Part shown: positions 33,926-42,052 of the stretch, one piece after another
Position numbering within the stretch: the first letter of the stretch is position 1
Layout: the number at the start of each line of letters is the position of its first letter
DNA from: an uncultured Bacilli bacterium
GTDB taxonomy: Bacteria; Bacillota_I; Bacilli_A; RFN20; CAG-631
Length of the DNA: 60,623 bases
Direction of reading: 5' to 3'
Assembly: GCA_947599835.1 (NCBI GenBank)
Contig: CANQFQ010000009.1
Coordinates: 1-60,623, forward strand
Made by a program: the position numbers and the translations under genes
The notes under the pieces: model-generated
Databases searched by the model: none
The model's input: only the letters and a program-made list of their open reading frames with translations
What the model was told of the DNA's origin: nothing

Positions 33926-35677
33926 ATGCAACGTAAATATTTATTCATGAGTCTATGCTTTCTTTTTCTAGCAGCTTGTGATCAATCAACAAAAAATAGT
34001 CAAAGTTCAAGTCAATGGTCATCTCATTTAGAAAGTTCATCTCCATTTGAAAGTACATCGTCTTTTCCATTTCTTAGTAATTCATCCAATCGCGAAGAAA
34101 CACCTTTTTTAACTTCACAAGAAGCACAATTATTAGTGATGAATGCTGGAAGTGTAGATGTCAATTATGCAAAAACATCCACAGTGACCTTACTTGCTAC
34201 AGGAACAGATAATGGAATTCCTTATACACAAACGATGAATAGTCAATATACGACGTATCAAAATGATATTACGATTGGAAACGGAGATGTGCATCATACT
34301 GTTCATGAAACAACAGGAGATGTTCTTTATGAAGATACGTTTGATGAAGTCAATTTAATTCGTAATTCTTATTTAATTGAGGCCATTGTGTATCAAAATC
34401 ATAGATTTCAAGATTCAACGAGACAAACAAATTTATTTAGCGGTAGTGATGTGAATACGATGACTGAAAATTTCAAATATGCGCAAGAATTTGTTTCTTG
34501 CGGGGCAGGAAGTAAAGCCTATGAAGACTTTTACTATGCTTATACCATTGGAGCAACCTTTACTTATGATGCCACACTATACAGTAATCGATTATTAATG
34601 AATTTTTATGCGGAAGCAGAAAATGAACAATCGAATCAAAAATATGTAGCGACATTTAGTTATGAATTTGATAGTAAGGAACATGGTTTTTTACAAAAAT
34701 ATGTTTCTGAACAAGCTTTTTATAGTTTAGATGCTTATGAAGCGGCAACAAACAAAGAAGAATTAACGCCTGTGGATTATTCTTTAGAAACCAATGAAAT
34801 CACTTCAGGTGCTTTAGAAGTCTTTGATGGTGAATTTCCAATCAATATTAATTCATCTTTTGTTCAAAAAATTACTTTGAGTGCCGCAACAACGACTATA
34901 GAAGTAGGAGAAACACTAGCCATTCGCGCTGTCGTTGAACCTGAAAGTGCGGTCAATAAATCTTTAATTTTTACCAGTACGAATGAAAATGTGGCTGTGG
35001 TGACCAATGATAGTACGGGAACGATTAAAGCATTAAAAGAAGGTACATGTGAAATCGTTGCCACAAACATTGAAAGTGGAATAGAAGGCCGTATTACCAT
35101 TACTGTGGTAAAACCACAAATTCCAGATACTGGAAGCGATGAAAGTAAAGCCGATTTAAAAGCAGCTTTAGATCAATCTTTATATCAAGTTTTATCTAGA
35201 GCTATTTATTGTGCTGGAGCGGGTGAATCATCAGGTGTAGGTGTACTTATTGATGATAGTAAAAATCTCAATAGTATTTCTTTATCCACCATTGAATTAG
35301 CTAAATTTTCTTATAATGCTAAAACAAGAGTTGCTTCATATGTTGCTGAAGATATACAAACGCGTTTATCTCGAGTGATTCCTCTTTTAGATAACAACAA
35401 TGCGCTTTTATCCAATTATTATGGCTTTGTAAATAATAAATATGTTTATTATCAATCTATCGAAGGTTTTGAAATTCATTTAGCTACGGATAATACCATT
35501 GATTTTATTGATGTTGTGGTTAGAAATAATTCTTTTTCACCTACGGTTTCTTTAGCTCAATTTGCAACGTTAACGGACGAAAACATTATTCAAGAATTAG
35601 GAGAATGTCCGATTAACAAATGGGGAACGGTTCATATTTATTATGAATCTCAAGGATTTGTGTATCCAGATGAATAA
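33926..35677 (+). CDS. Lipoprotein with Ser-rich linker and Big2-like domain
   Basis: The protein has 583 residues with lipobox FLAAC at 14-18, then a Ser-rich linker (about 20-55). An unknown region about 60-300 has a close counterpart in the next gene: both contain a Y-x-x-A or Y-x-x-Y stretch with SNQ/NEL and a region ending in N-x-x-F-V-Q-K/T-I. The Big2-type Ig fold (about 312-395) has ITLSAATTTIEVGETLAI, SALIFTS-like text and GTCEIVATN. The C-terminal part is unrecognised. It overlaps the next gene by 8 nt, indicating coupled translation. Confidence 0.7.
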   Translation: MQRKYLFMSLCFLFLAACDQSTKNSQSSSQWSSHLESSSPFESTSSFPFLSNSSNREETPFLTSQEAQLLVMNAGSVDVNYAKTSTVTLLATGTDNGIPYTQTMNSQYTTYQNDITIGNGDVHHTVHETTGDVLYEDTFDEVNLIRNSYLIEAIVYQNHRFQDSTRQTNLFSGSDVNTMTENFKYAQEFVSCGAGSKAYEDFYYAYTIGATFTYDATLYSNRLLMNFYAEAENEQSNQKYVATFSYEFDSKEHGFLQKYVSEQAFYSLDAYEAATNKEELTPVDYSLETNEITSGALEVFDGEFPININSSFVQKITLSAATTTIEVGETLAIRAVVEPESAVNKSLIFTSTNENVAVVTNDSTGTIKALKEGTCEIVATNIESGIEGRITITVVKPQIPDTGSDESKADLKAALDQSLYQVLSRAIYCAGAGESSGVGVLIDDSKNLNSISLSTIELAKFSYNAKTRVASYVAEDIQTRLSRVIPLLDNNNALLSNYYGFVNNKYVYYQSIEGFEIHLATDNTIDFIDVVVRNNSFSPTVSLAQFATLTDENIIQELGECPINKWGTVHIYYESQGFVYPDE

Positions 35678-36881
35678 GAAATTTATGGGGCTTTTGGCAC
35701 TTTTATTGTTAAGTGCATGTAGTACAAATAGCAATTCCTCTTCTAATCATACTCATTACAGTTCTTCTTTGCGTTTCGATTCAAGCAGCAGTTCTTCTTT
35801 AAAATCGGATGGAGATGTTACTTCTTCCTCTAGTAGTTCTAGTTCCTCATTTGTTGCTCAAGATTTAGATCAGCAAGAGGCAATTAATGCTTTACAAACC
35901 GCCATTCAATATGACGATGAAGTGGTTTCTTTGCAGGTAAGTCAATATTATATTCATCAAAATTATTATCAAAGGCAAAAATCTACGAGGGTTGCTTATA
36001 GCAATCAACTTACTTTAGAAAATGGAACGAGTACGACGACTTATTTCACGAATTATAGTAAAATTGAATCGACTTTTTTAGAACAACGTTTTTATCAAGA
36101 AGATACCTATTATGAAATCCGCAAATTTCAATCTCCAGGTTATATGAATCGAGCTTCAAAAAGTCAGGTAGATGAAGAAACTGCAATGAACTTATTAAAT
36201 ATCGGACAAGCACAAGATGCTTATACGACTTATCAAAACTTTGCAAATGCCAAGACATTAATGTATTTTGGAGAAGTTTTAGAAGATAATCTCAAATATG
36301 TTCGTTTTATTTCAGTGGAAGAAGAAACGGTGGATTATGTCTATGTTTGTGCATTGGAATATCGAATTAATGCTTTAGGGCAATTGATTGATTTTTATTC
36401 GACTGAAGGCTATTACGATTCGTATTATGCGATGGATTATGATGTGAGTACCCTTCGTAAGCATGGACCTTCTTCGTATGGCGGAGGTGGCATCACTTTT
36501 GAAGTCACGAATTTTGTTTATGGTGAAAAAAATAGGTATACGGAGAATCTCCCTTTTCCAATTGAAGAAAACTTTGTTCAAACGATTGATTTTGATAGAG
36601 AAATTTTAGAAATCAGTATTGCAAATTTACCTGAAGATCAAAAATATATTGATTTATACGATTATTTAGTTATTACACCTACAGGTAGTTTAGATGCTGG
36701 ATGTCCAATTAATAATATTGTTTTTGAATCTTCGCATCCTAATGTTGCTTCCATTGGTGATAGAAGTTCGACGGATGGACATTATTTAGATATTAACCAA
36801 ATCGGTGAAACCGATATTTCTGCAAAAGATGTTATGACCCAAGCGGTTTCAATAAAATCTTTACATATTGTGATTTCGTAA
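35670..36881 (+). CDS. Lipoprotein with Ser-rich linker, third of the operon
   Basis: The protein has about 403 residues. ATG 35670 gives the signal MNKKFMGLLALLLLSAC with Cys17 as lipid site; an ATG at 35643 would put 9 residues before it and has no advantage. Two poly-Ser stretches (about 21-65) form a flexible linker. The following domain resembles that of the preceding gene, and a shortened C-terminal Ig-like part includes NIVFESSHPNVASI. Paralogy of the operon suggests stepwise duplication. Function unknown. A terminator follows. Confidence 0.7.
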   Translation: MNKKFMGLLALLLLSACSTNSNSSSNHTHYSSSLRFDSSSSSSLKSDGDVTSSSSSSSSSFVAQDLDQQEAINALQTAIQYDDEVVSLQVSQYYIHQNYYQRQKSTRVAYSNQLTLENGTSTTTYFTNYSKIESTFLEQRFYQEDTYYEIRKFQSPGYMNRASKSQVDEETAMNLLNIGQAQDAYTTYQNFANAKTLMYFGEVLEDNLKYVRFISVEEETVDYVYVCALEYRINALGQLIDFYSTEGYYDSYYAMDYDVSTLRKHGPSSYGGGGITFEVTNFVYGEKNRYTENLPFPIEENFVQTIDFDREILEISIANLPEDQKYIDLYDYLVITPTGSLDAGCPINNIVFESSHPNVASIGDRSSTDGHYLDINQIGETDISAKDVMTQAVSIKSLHIVIS

Positions 36882-36897
36882 GTTGTGTTTAAAATAG

Positions 36898-36938
36898 GGC
36901 ATTTAAAACTTTGATTCAAGTTTAAATGCCTTTTTTTT
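36898..36938 (+). terminator. Terminator of the lipoprotein operon
   Basis: GGCATTTAAAACTT and AAGTTTAAATGCC form a long stem with a 6-nt loop, followed by eight T. Confidence 0.9.
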
Positions 36939-37018
36939 CGTGGCCTAAATTTTTACATGAATGCCAAAACAACGAAATTCATCATTTCTTAATTTTGCTT
37001 TTATAAATCCCATAAAAA

Positions 37019-37027
37019 TGCTATAAT
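37019..37027 (+). promoter_or_regulatory. Extended -10 promoter element
   Basis: TGC followed by TATAAT, with only a weak -35 (TTTATA about 16 bp upstream). Correctly placed about 50 bp before the gene at 37080. Confidence 0.5.
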
Positions 37028-37079
37028 TTTTTTAGAAAATAGGGGTTTAAAATACCCTATCCATTTAAGGAGGAAAATT

Positions 37080-37925
37080 ATGGCTGAAAAAACAAAAGCA
37101 GCACTGGAAGATGAAATTCAAAAGAAACTATTGAATAATCCGATGTATGATACTTTAGTCCAATACTTTAAGCACTTTGCACCGGGTGGCAAATGTGCCT
37201 CTATTTATTTTACTGATGACATTTCATGTATCATCTGTGCTATAAAATATGGTACAGCACGATTATACATGGATGTTTATATTGAAAAAACAGGTGCTAT
37301 TAATACGATGGTCTTTGATTTTAGAGAAATCTTTGATCATGTAGTGATCAATGATGGAAAGCAAGATCATGGACAAGGATCTGATTTTGAATCCTTTATT
37401 TATGATATCATTACGCAAAGTGGATTTGATGGTCGCAATCTTTGTTTGTTTAATGGCTATCAAGATCAACTTTCTGAAGATAAAGATAAAGAAAAATATT
37501 GTGCACTTGGCGTTTGTTTAATTGATTATGAAGATCCTGAATTTAATCCAGTCACTCCATGGGCAAGTGTTTTAAATAAAATTCTAAATGCCCTAGATGT
37601 GATCAATGGTGAAAAGTTGAATAAACTGGTAAAACAAGATGTGGATAAAGCTGGAACCTATTATGCATTCAGTTATTGGATGATTATGATTGCCGGTTAT
37701 GTGGCTATTTTAGGAGGCATTTTATTAATTGCTTTGAATAAATCTTGGCCTGCTTTTATCAATTGGATTTTAGGAATTGTTTTAATTCTTGCGGGACTTC
37801 TTTGTGGACCTAATTTTACTTGGTTTATTTTTAGACATAATAAAGAATATCGAACGACTACTGGGGATGTTTTAAAAGAATTTATTAAGCCTGAAAAACA
37901 AATATTTAATACACTCGAGGATTAA
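37080..37925 (+). CDS. Protein with C-terminal membrane hairpin, unknown function
   Basis: The protein has 281 residues. About 1-195 is a soluble mixed alpha/beta domain with no motif I recognise; two membrane helices follow (about 205-222 and 227-247), and the end is a cytoplasmic tail. AAGGAGG precedes the start. The soluble part would face the cytoplasm, as there is no signal peptide. It is co-transcribed with the membrane lipoprotein gene 4 nt downstream; the two probably act together. Confidence 0.6.
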   Translation: MAEKTKAALEDEIQKKLLNNPMYDTLVQYFKHFAPGGKCASIYFTDDISCIICAIKYGTARLYMDVYIEKTGAINTMVFDFREIFDHVVINDGKQDHGQGSDFESFIYDIITQSGFDGRNLCLFNGYQDQLSEDKDKEKYCALGVCLIDYEDPEFNPVTPWASVLNKILNALDVINGEKLNKLVKQDVDKAGTYYAFSYWMIMIAGYVAILGGILLIALNKSWPAFINWILGIVLILAGLLCGPNFTWFIFRHNKEYRTTTGDVLKEFIKPEKQIFNTLED

Positions 37926-37929
37926 AAAA

Positions 37930-38544
37930 ATGATGAAAAACAAAAAAATATTTTTATTTCTTATGCCACTTTTACTTTTCTTAAGTTCTTGCAAGAAATT
38001 AAATTCTGAATCATCTTTATGGGAAGTGGGTCTTACATTATTAGGTTGGATCTTATTGATTGCAGCAATTGATACCATTGTAGATATGATAGTGAATTTT
38101 TTGGCTATTAAATTCCCATATATTTATTTTCCTATTATTTTTGCCTTCGCGTTATTGTTATATTTCAAACCATTCCCGCATTTGTTTGGTTTTGAATGGG
38201 GATTTATTTTAGGACATGCTATCTTACTATTTATGATGATTCCTCGACCCGATGATTTTGTAGAGCATTATACCAGAATTACATATCAATATGATATTAC
38301 CATCGGCGAATTTTTTGAAAGTTCAAGAAAGGATATTAAACATACCATTTCAGGAGCCTGTGTAAAACTAGCTATTGTCGGCATTTTATTATGTATTTTT
38401 TATCTAATTCCTTACTTATTCTTTAGCAAGAGTAATGAAACATATACCTATTGGATGCTATTAGCTCCTTTAATTGTTGAAGCAGGATTTTCAGGAATTT
38501 ATAGTATACTCGGTATCTATCGATTAATTAAATATCACGGTTAA
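37930..38544 (+). CDS. Multi-pass membrane protein with a lipobox-like N-terminus
   Basis: The protein has 204 residues. It starts MMKNKKIFLFLMPLLLFLSSC, a good lipoprotein signal with Cys21, but then has about five further membrane helices. It is either a lipid-modified membrane protein or has an uncleaved first helix. No family recognised. A loop near residue 95 contains PRPDDFVEHY. Paired with the gene before it. Confidence 0.6.
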   Translation: MMKNKKIFLFLMPLLLFLSSCKKLNSESSLWEVGLTLLGWILLIAAIDTIVDMIVNFLAIKFPYIYFPIIFAFALLLYFKPFPHLFGFEWGFILGHAILLFMMIPRPDDFVEHYTRITYQYDITIGEFFESSRKDIKHTISGACVKLAIVGILLCIFYLIPYLFFSKSNETYTYWMLLAPLIVEAGFSGIYSILGIYRLIKYHG

Positions 38545-38552
38545 AAAAATAA

Positions 38553-38592
38553 AAAAAACTAAACGTAATCATGGTAGCGTTTAGTTTTTTTA
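38553..38592. terminator. Bidirectional terminator between convergent genes
   Basis: AAAAACTAAACG and CGTTTAGTTTTT form the stem, A-rich on the left and T-rich on the right. It serves the plus-strand membrane genes and the minus-strand esterase gene. Confidence 0.88.
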
Positions 38593-38596
38593 ATCC

Positions 38597-39691
38597 TTAT
38601 TTAAAAAGAATCTTTTTAATGATAGGAAGTAAGGCTTCACTCATGCGATAGAAACCTAAATCGGTTGGATGTAGACCATCCACGCTGCATTCATCAAAAT
38701 CGATTTTTCCATAGAGTTTATTTCCATCATAGAAATAAATGTTTTGATCTCCTTTACGTTTTAAATTAGAAACGAGCTGCTTTTGAAAATTAAAGACTCT
38801 TTTTCTAGCAGCAATTTCGCTTTTAACAAAAACATAATTCGAAAAGAAAGGTTTCGTGATGACAAGAATCGGAACTTTTGGATAAGTATTTCTTAAAATT
38901 TCTACAAATTCATACATATATTTTTCAAGATGGCCAGTACAACCGCCATTGGCTTCATAATCTAAAATAAACATACCGACATTTTGAATTTCACTCATTA
39001 ATTTAGCCATAATAGGTTCACCGAGTCCAGAGCCCGAAAAACCTAGGTTAATAAATTGTGCATCTAACTTACGACTTAAAATATTTGTATAAGCCATTCC
39101 TGGACGACTTGCACAACCGCCTTGGGTAATGCTTGTTCCATAAACAACAATTTTTTTATCATAGGCATGATGGACTGGAGCCTCGATAAAAGCTTCTTTT
39201 TCTAAACCTACAAGGACTTCCTCAACTCCCATATAAAGTGGGAAGTTTAAGATAAAATCTTTGATTCCAGGAAAGTCAGAAGTAAATAATTGAACGCGAT
39301 ATTCGATGGAACCATAAGGAAAATTGGTAGAAGTAAAAAAATGATAGTTGGTTTCTTTTTCATCTTTATAATATAAATCAAAACCGCATTGACCTGTTGC
39401 AGGCATATGGGACATATTAGGACGATCTCTTAATTTTACTTTAACAACGACGCGATTTGAATCGGATTTGAAACGTACTTGTGCCCCAGCGGTGTGACTA
39501 GCTAACCAATACACGGCTTCACTCACATCATTTTTACTTGCTAAGGGAACGCGATAATATTCCTTTTCTTTTTCAAACCAAGCAAGACCTTCAATCACAA
39601 AAGGAGATTGCTTGATATCATAGTAATTAAATTCTTCATCACTAAATTTGGCACAAATCATATTTTTGTCATATTTTTCTAACTTTTGCAT
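38597..39691 (-). CDS. SGNH/GDSL-family hydrolase (esterase)
   Basis: This 364-residue protein has an N-terminal beta-sandwich (about 1-165) of the kind found in SGNH carbohydrate esterases. The catalytic domain has VVYGTSITQGG (block I Ser), LGFSGSGLGE (block II Gly), DYEANGG (block III Asn) and DGLHPTDLGF (block V Asp-His). It has no signal peptide, so it acts inside the cell, probably removing acetyl or other acyl groups from sugars. The position beside glycogen and oligosaccharide enzymes supports a carbohydrate substrate. It follows a long structured leader and has a weak ribosome site. Confidence 0.85.
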   Translation of the reverse strand: MQKLEKYDKNMICAKFSDEEFNYYDIKQSPFVIEGLAWFEKEKEYYRVPLASKNDVSEAVYWLASHTAGAQVRFKSDSNRVVVKVKLRDRPNMSHMPATGQCGFDLYYKDEKETNYHFFTSTNFPYGSIEYRVQLFTSDFPGIKDFILNFPLYMGVEEVLVGLEKEAFIEAPVHHAYDKKIVVYGTSITQGGCASRPGMAYTNILSRKLDAQFINLGFSGSGLGEPIMAKLMSEIQNVGMFILDYEANGGCTGHLEKYMYEFVEILRNTYPKVPILVITKPFFSNYVFVKSEIAARKRVFNFQKQLVSNLKRKGDQNIYFYDGNKLYGKIDFDECSVDGLHPTDLGFYRMSEALLPIIKKILFK

Positions 39692-39933
39692 TTTCTTTTT
39701 TTGCGTATAATTCTATTGTACTTAAAATTATACCTATCCTTTCTATTGAATATCGTTGAAGTTATGAGTACAACATAACGATGATATCCTTATTTAGGTA
39801 TGCCCTGTTTCTAACACTTATAAATTATATCACAGGGAAACTTTAAAATCATTATCTTCGTTGAATTATCCTGCGTACACTTATTCATTAACACAATGTT
39901 ATGCTTGTGATAAGAAATAGAGTTCATCTAGCA
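39692..39933 (-). promoter_or_regulatory. Promoter and structured leader before the esterase gene
   Basis: On the minus strand TATAAT (plus 39824-39829, weak -35) is followed by a leader of about 130 nt. ATACCTA (plus 39730-39736) can pair with TAGGTAT (39795-39801). Inside, ATCGTT/AACGAT (39752-39757 with 39777-39782) and GTTATG/CATAAC (39761-39766 with 39774-39779) are mutually exclusive hairpins. No riboswitch family recognised. The rest of the gap holds nothing I can support. Confidence 0.4.
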
Positions 39934-42048
39934 TTATTTTTTCTTTTCTATTTCTTTGATATACATGGAAAAACTATAAGGATTAATCACAATATTTGAA
40001 CTATAAACTTCATCTCTTATAGGGCCATGTTCACTACAAATAAATTTAAAATATTGATAAAAAGCATAATGACTAGTATACATGGTTGGATTGATAAACA
40101 TGACTAATTCATCAATTCCATCGATTTCTTGTAAATCTTTATAAAAGATTTTTACAATTTGATGTTCTAAGATTTGATAATGAAAATGTTTTTCAATTTC
40201 TTCTTTGGTATGTAAAGAAAAAACATTGTATTTCTTACGAATTTTGATGAATCCTTTTAAAGCTAAACAATTTTCAAAATAAGTATCGACAAGATGCCAA
40301 TCAATAGCATTAATAGCGTCGTCTAAATTATAGGAATTCGTGTTTCCTTTTTTTGAGCGATGGAATTCACATCCCATATGGAGAAAAGGAACTCCTAAAG
40401 AAAATAATACACTACATAGTGCCATTAAAAGAATATTATTTTTTGTTGTAGCATCGCATTCTTCATTTGAAATTTCTAATTTATCATGTAAAGTAGCATT
40501 ATCATGACATTCAATATAATTGATGCTTTGTCTAGCATCATTAAAATAATTTTCTTTTTCAATGCTACCTTTCATTACTTGAACCATCGCCTCAGCTAAG
40601 TTGACATTGCCATTAATGTATCCTTTTTCTTTTAATGCACGGTCAAAACTTTTACCTTTAACAATTTCACGAAAATAATCATTGAAAAAAGCTATCGGAT
40701 ATAATTGATCGGCATTTAGCAATGTTGCTCTTTTATTTTCTTTTAAAAAGGTAGGCATATTCCAACCTTCCCCATATAAAATAAAACTTGGATTGATGGC
40801 TTTACATTCCTTATAGATAGATTGAATGGTATCGATATCTAAAATCCCCATTAAGTCCATGCGAAAACCATCGATATGATAATCTTTTACATATCGAAGG
40901 GCCATATCGACTAAATATTTTCTTCCCATTTTAGTATTTGAATCATAATCATTGCCACAAAAACTACCATTAGATAAATTGAATTGCTCATCGACTTGTA
41001 AAAAATAATAAGGAGTGATTTGATTTAAAATATTTTCATAGGTGTAGAAAAAATGGTTAAACACAATGTCGAGTACGACTCTGATGTTGCGTTGATGTAA
41101 AGCTTGAATCATCATCTTCGCTTCAATAATGCGACAATAAGGATCTTGAGGATGACTCGAATAACTTCCTTCAAGACAACTATAATTTGCTGGATCATAA
41201 CCCCAATTATAGGTTTTCTTTTTATCGATTTCATCGACAGTTACGAAATCTAAAATGGGCATGAGTTGCAGATGAGTAATTCCTAAAAAAGATAAATAAT
41301 CTAATCCAATAGGATGTTGATTTGCTGTTTTTAAATTTTCTTTGCAAAAAGCTAAAAAAGTATTATTAACCTCTTTTCCTAATGAATTATCGCTAGAAAA
41401 ATCGCGAACATTGGCTTCATAGATGATGGCTTTCGTCATATCGTTAAATGGAGTTAAACACGCATCTTTTGTATCCACAGCAACTTTTTCTTGATTGATG
41501 ATTGCACTATATGCACTATTGGCATTGCAACTATAGCCATAGGGGTCATTGACTTCAACCCATTGATCATTGACTTTTAATAAATAATGATATAAAGCCA
41601 TTTGTAAATCTTTTTCAATTGTAATTTCAAAAACCCCCGGATGACTCGACATTTTTAAGGGTTCAATAAAAGTTTTATCTTGAATTATATATTTGAGATA
41701 GCCCTCATTGGCTAAAGGGGCCCAAACTTTAAATGTCGTTTTTTGTTTGCTATACGTAGCACCTAAATCATTTTGTGGATAAAAATAATAGTCATCAAAA
41801 GCTTTCGATTTTACAATGGCTCTTCTTTTTAAAGTGGTTTTTCTGCATTGCATATCTTCAATCACATAAGTCGTTGAAAAATCTAATAATAAATGAATGC
41901 TAAAAACATTATAGTTTTGTTCTTTTTTGATAAAATTGGCAAAATATATTTTTTGATTCACATAAAAAGTAGAACTCATTCCTTGATAATGAATGAGAAT
42001 GGTATCTTTTTGATCTTGATAAGCTTGAAAAATAATGGTTTGTTGCAT
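39934..42048 (-). CDS. pulA: Type I pullulanase (glycogen/maltodextrin debranching)
   Basis: This 704-residue GH13 enzyme cleaves alpha-1,6 branches. A CBM48-like domain is at about 95-190; YEANVRDFSSDNS is the pullulanase signature; VVLDIVFNHFF, GFRMDLMGILD (nucleophile Asp), LYGEGWN (acid Glu) and IECHDNATLHDKL (third Asp) complete the active site. It lacks a signal peptide and is shorter than secreted pullulanases, so it works in the cytoplasm on stored glycogen or imported dextrins. Start lies 4 nt after the stop of glgP, so the two are co-translated: phosphorylase shortens outer chains and pullulanase removes the stubs. Confidence 0.93.
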   Translation of the reverse strand: MQQTIIFQAYQDQKDTILIHYQGMSSTFYVNQKIYFANFIKKEQNYNVFSIHLLLDFSTTYVIEDMQCRKTTLKRRAIVKSKAFDDYYFYPQNDLGATYSKQKTTFKVWAPLANEGYLKYIIQDKTFIEPLKMSSHPGVFEITIEKDLQMALYHYLLKVNDQWVEVNDPYGYSCNANSAYSAIINQEKVAVDTKDACLTPFNDMTKAIIYEANVRDFSSDNSLGKEVNNTFLAFCKENLKTANQHPIGLDYLSFLGITHLQLMPILDFVTVDEIDKKKTYNWGYDPANYSCLEGSYSSHPQDPYCRIIEAKMMIQALHQRNIRVVLDIVFNHFFYTYENILNQITPYYFLQVDEQFNLSNGSFCGNDYDSNTKMGRKYLVDMALRYVKDYHIDGFRMDLMGILDIDTIQSIYKECKAINPSFILYGEGWNMPTFLKENKRATLLNADQLYPIAFFNDYFREIVKGKSFDRALKEKGYINGNVNLAEAMVQVMKGSIEKENYFNDARQSINYIECHDNATLHDKLEISNEECDATTKNNILLMALCSVLFSLGVPFLHMGCEFHRSKKGNTNSYNLDDAINAIDWHLVDTYFENCLALKGFIKIRKKYNVFSLHTKEEIEKHFHYQILEHQIVKIFYKDLQEIDGIDELVMFINPTMYTSHYAFYQYFKFICSEHGPIRDEVYSSNIVINPYSFSMYIKEIEKKK

Positions 42049-42052
42049 GGAA

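Noticed and set aside
39692-39933. A tRNA gene in the hairpin-rich gap
   Set aside because: No acceptor stem, T-loop GTTCGA-type box or CCA end is visible.
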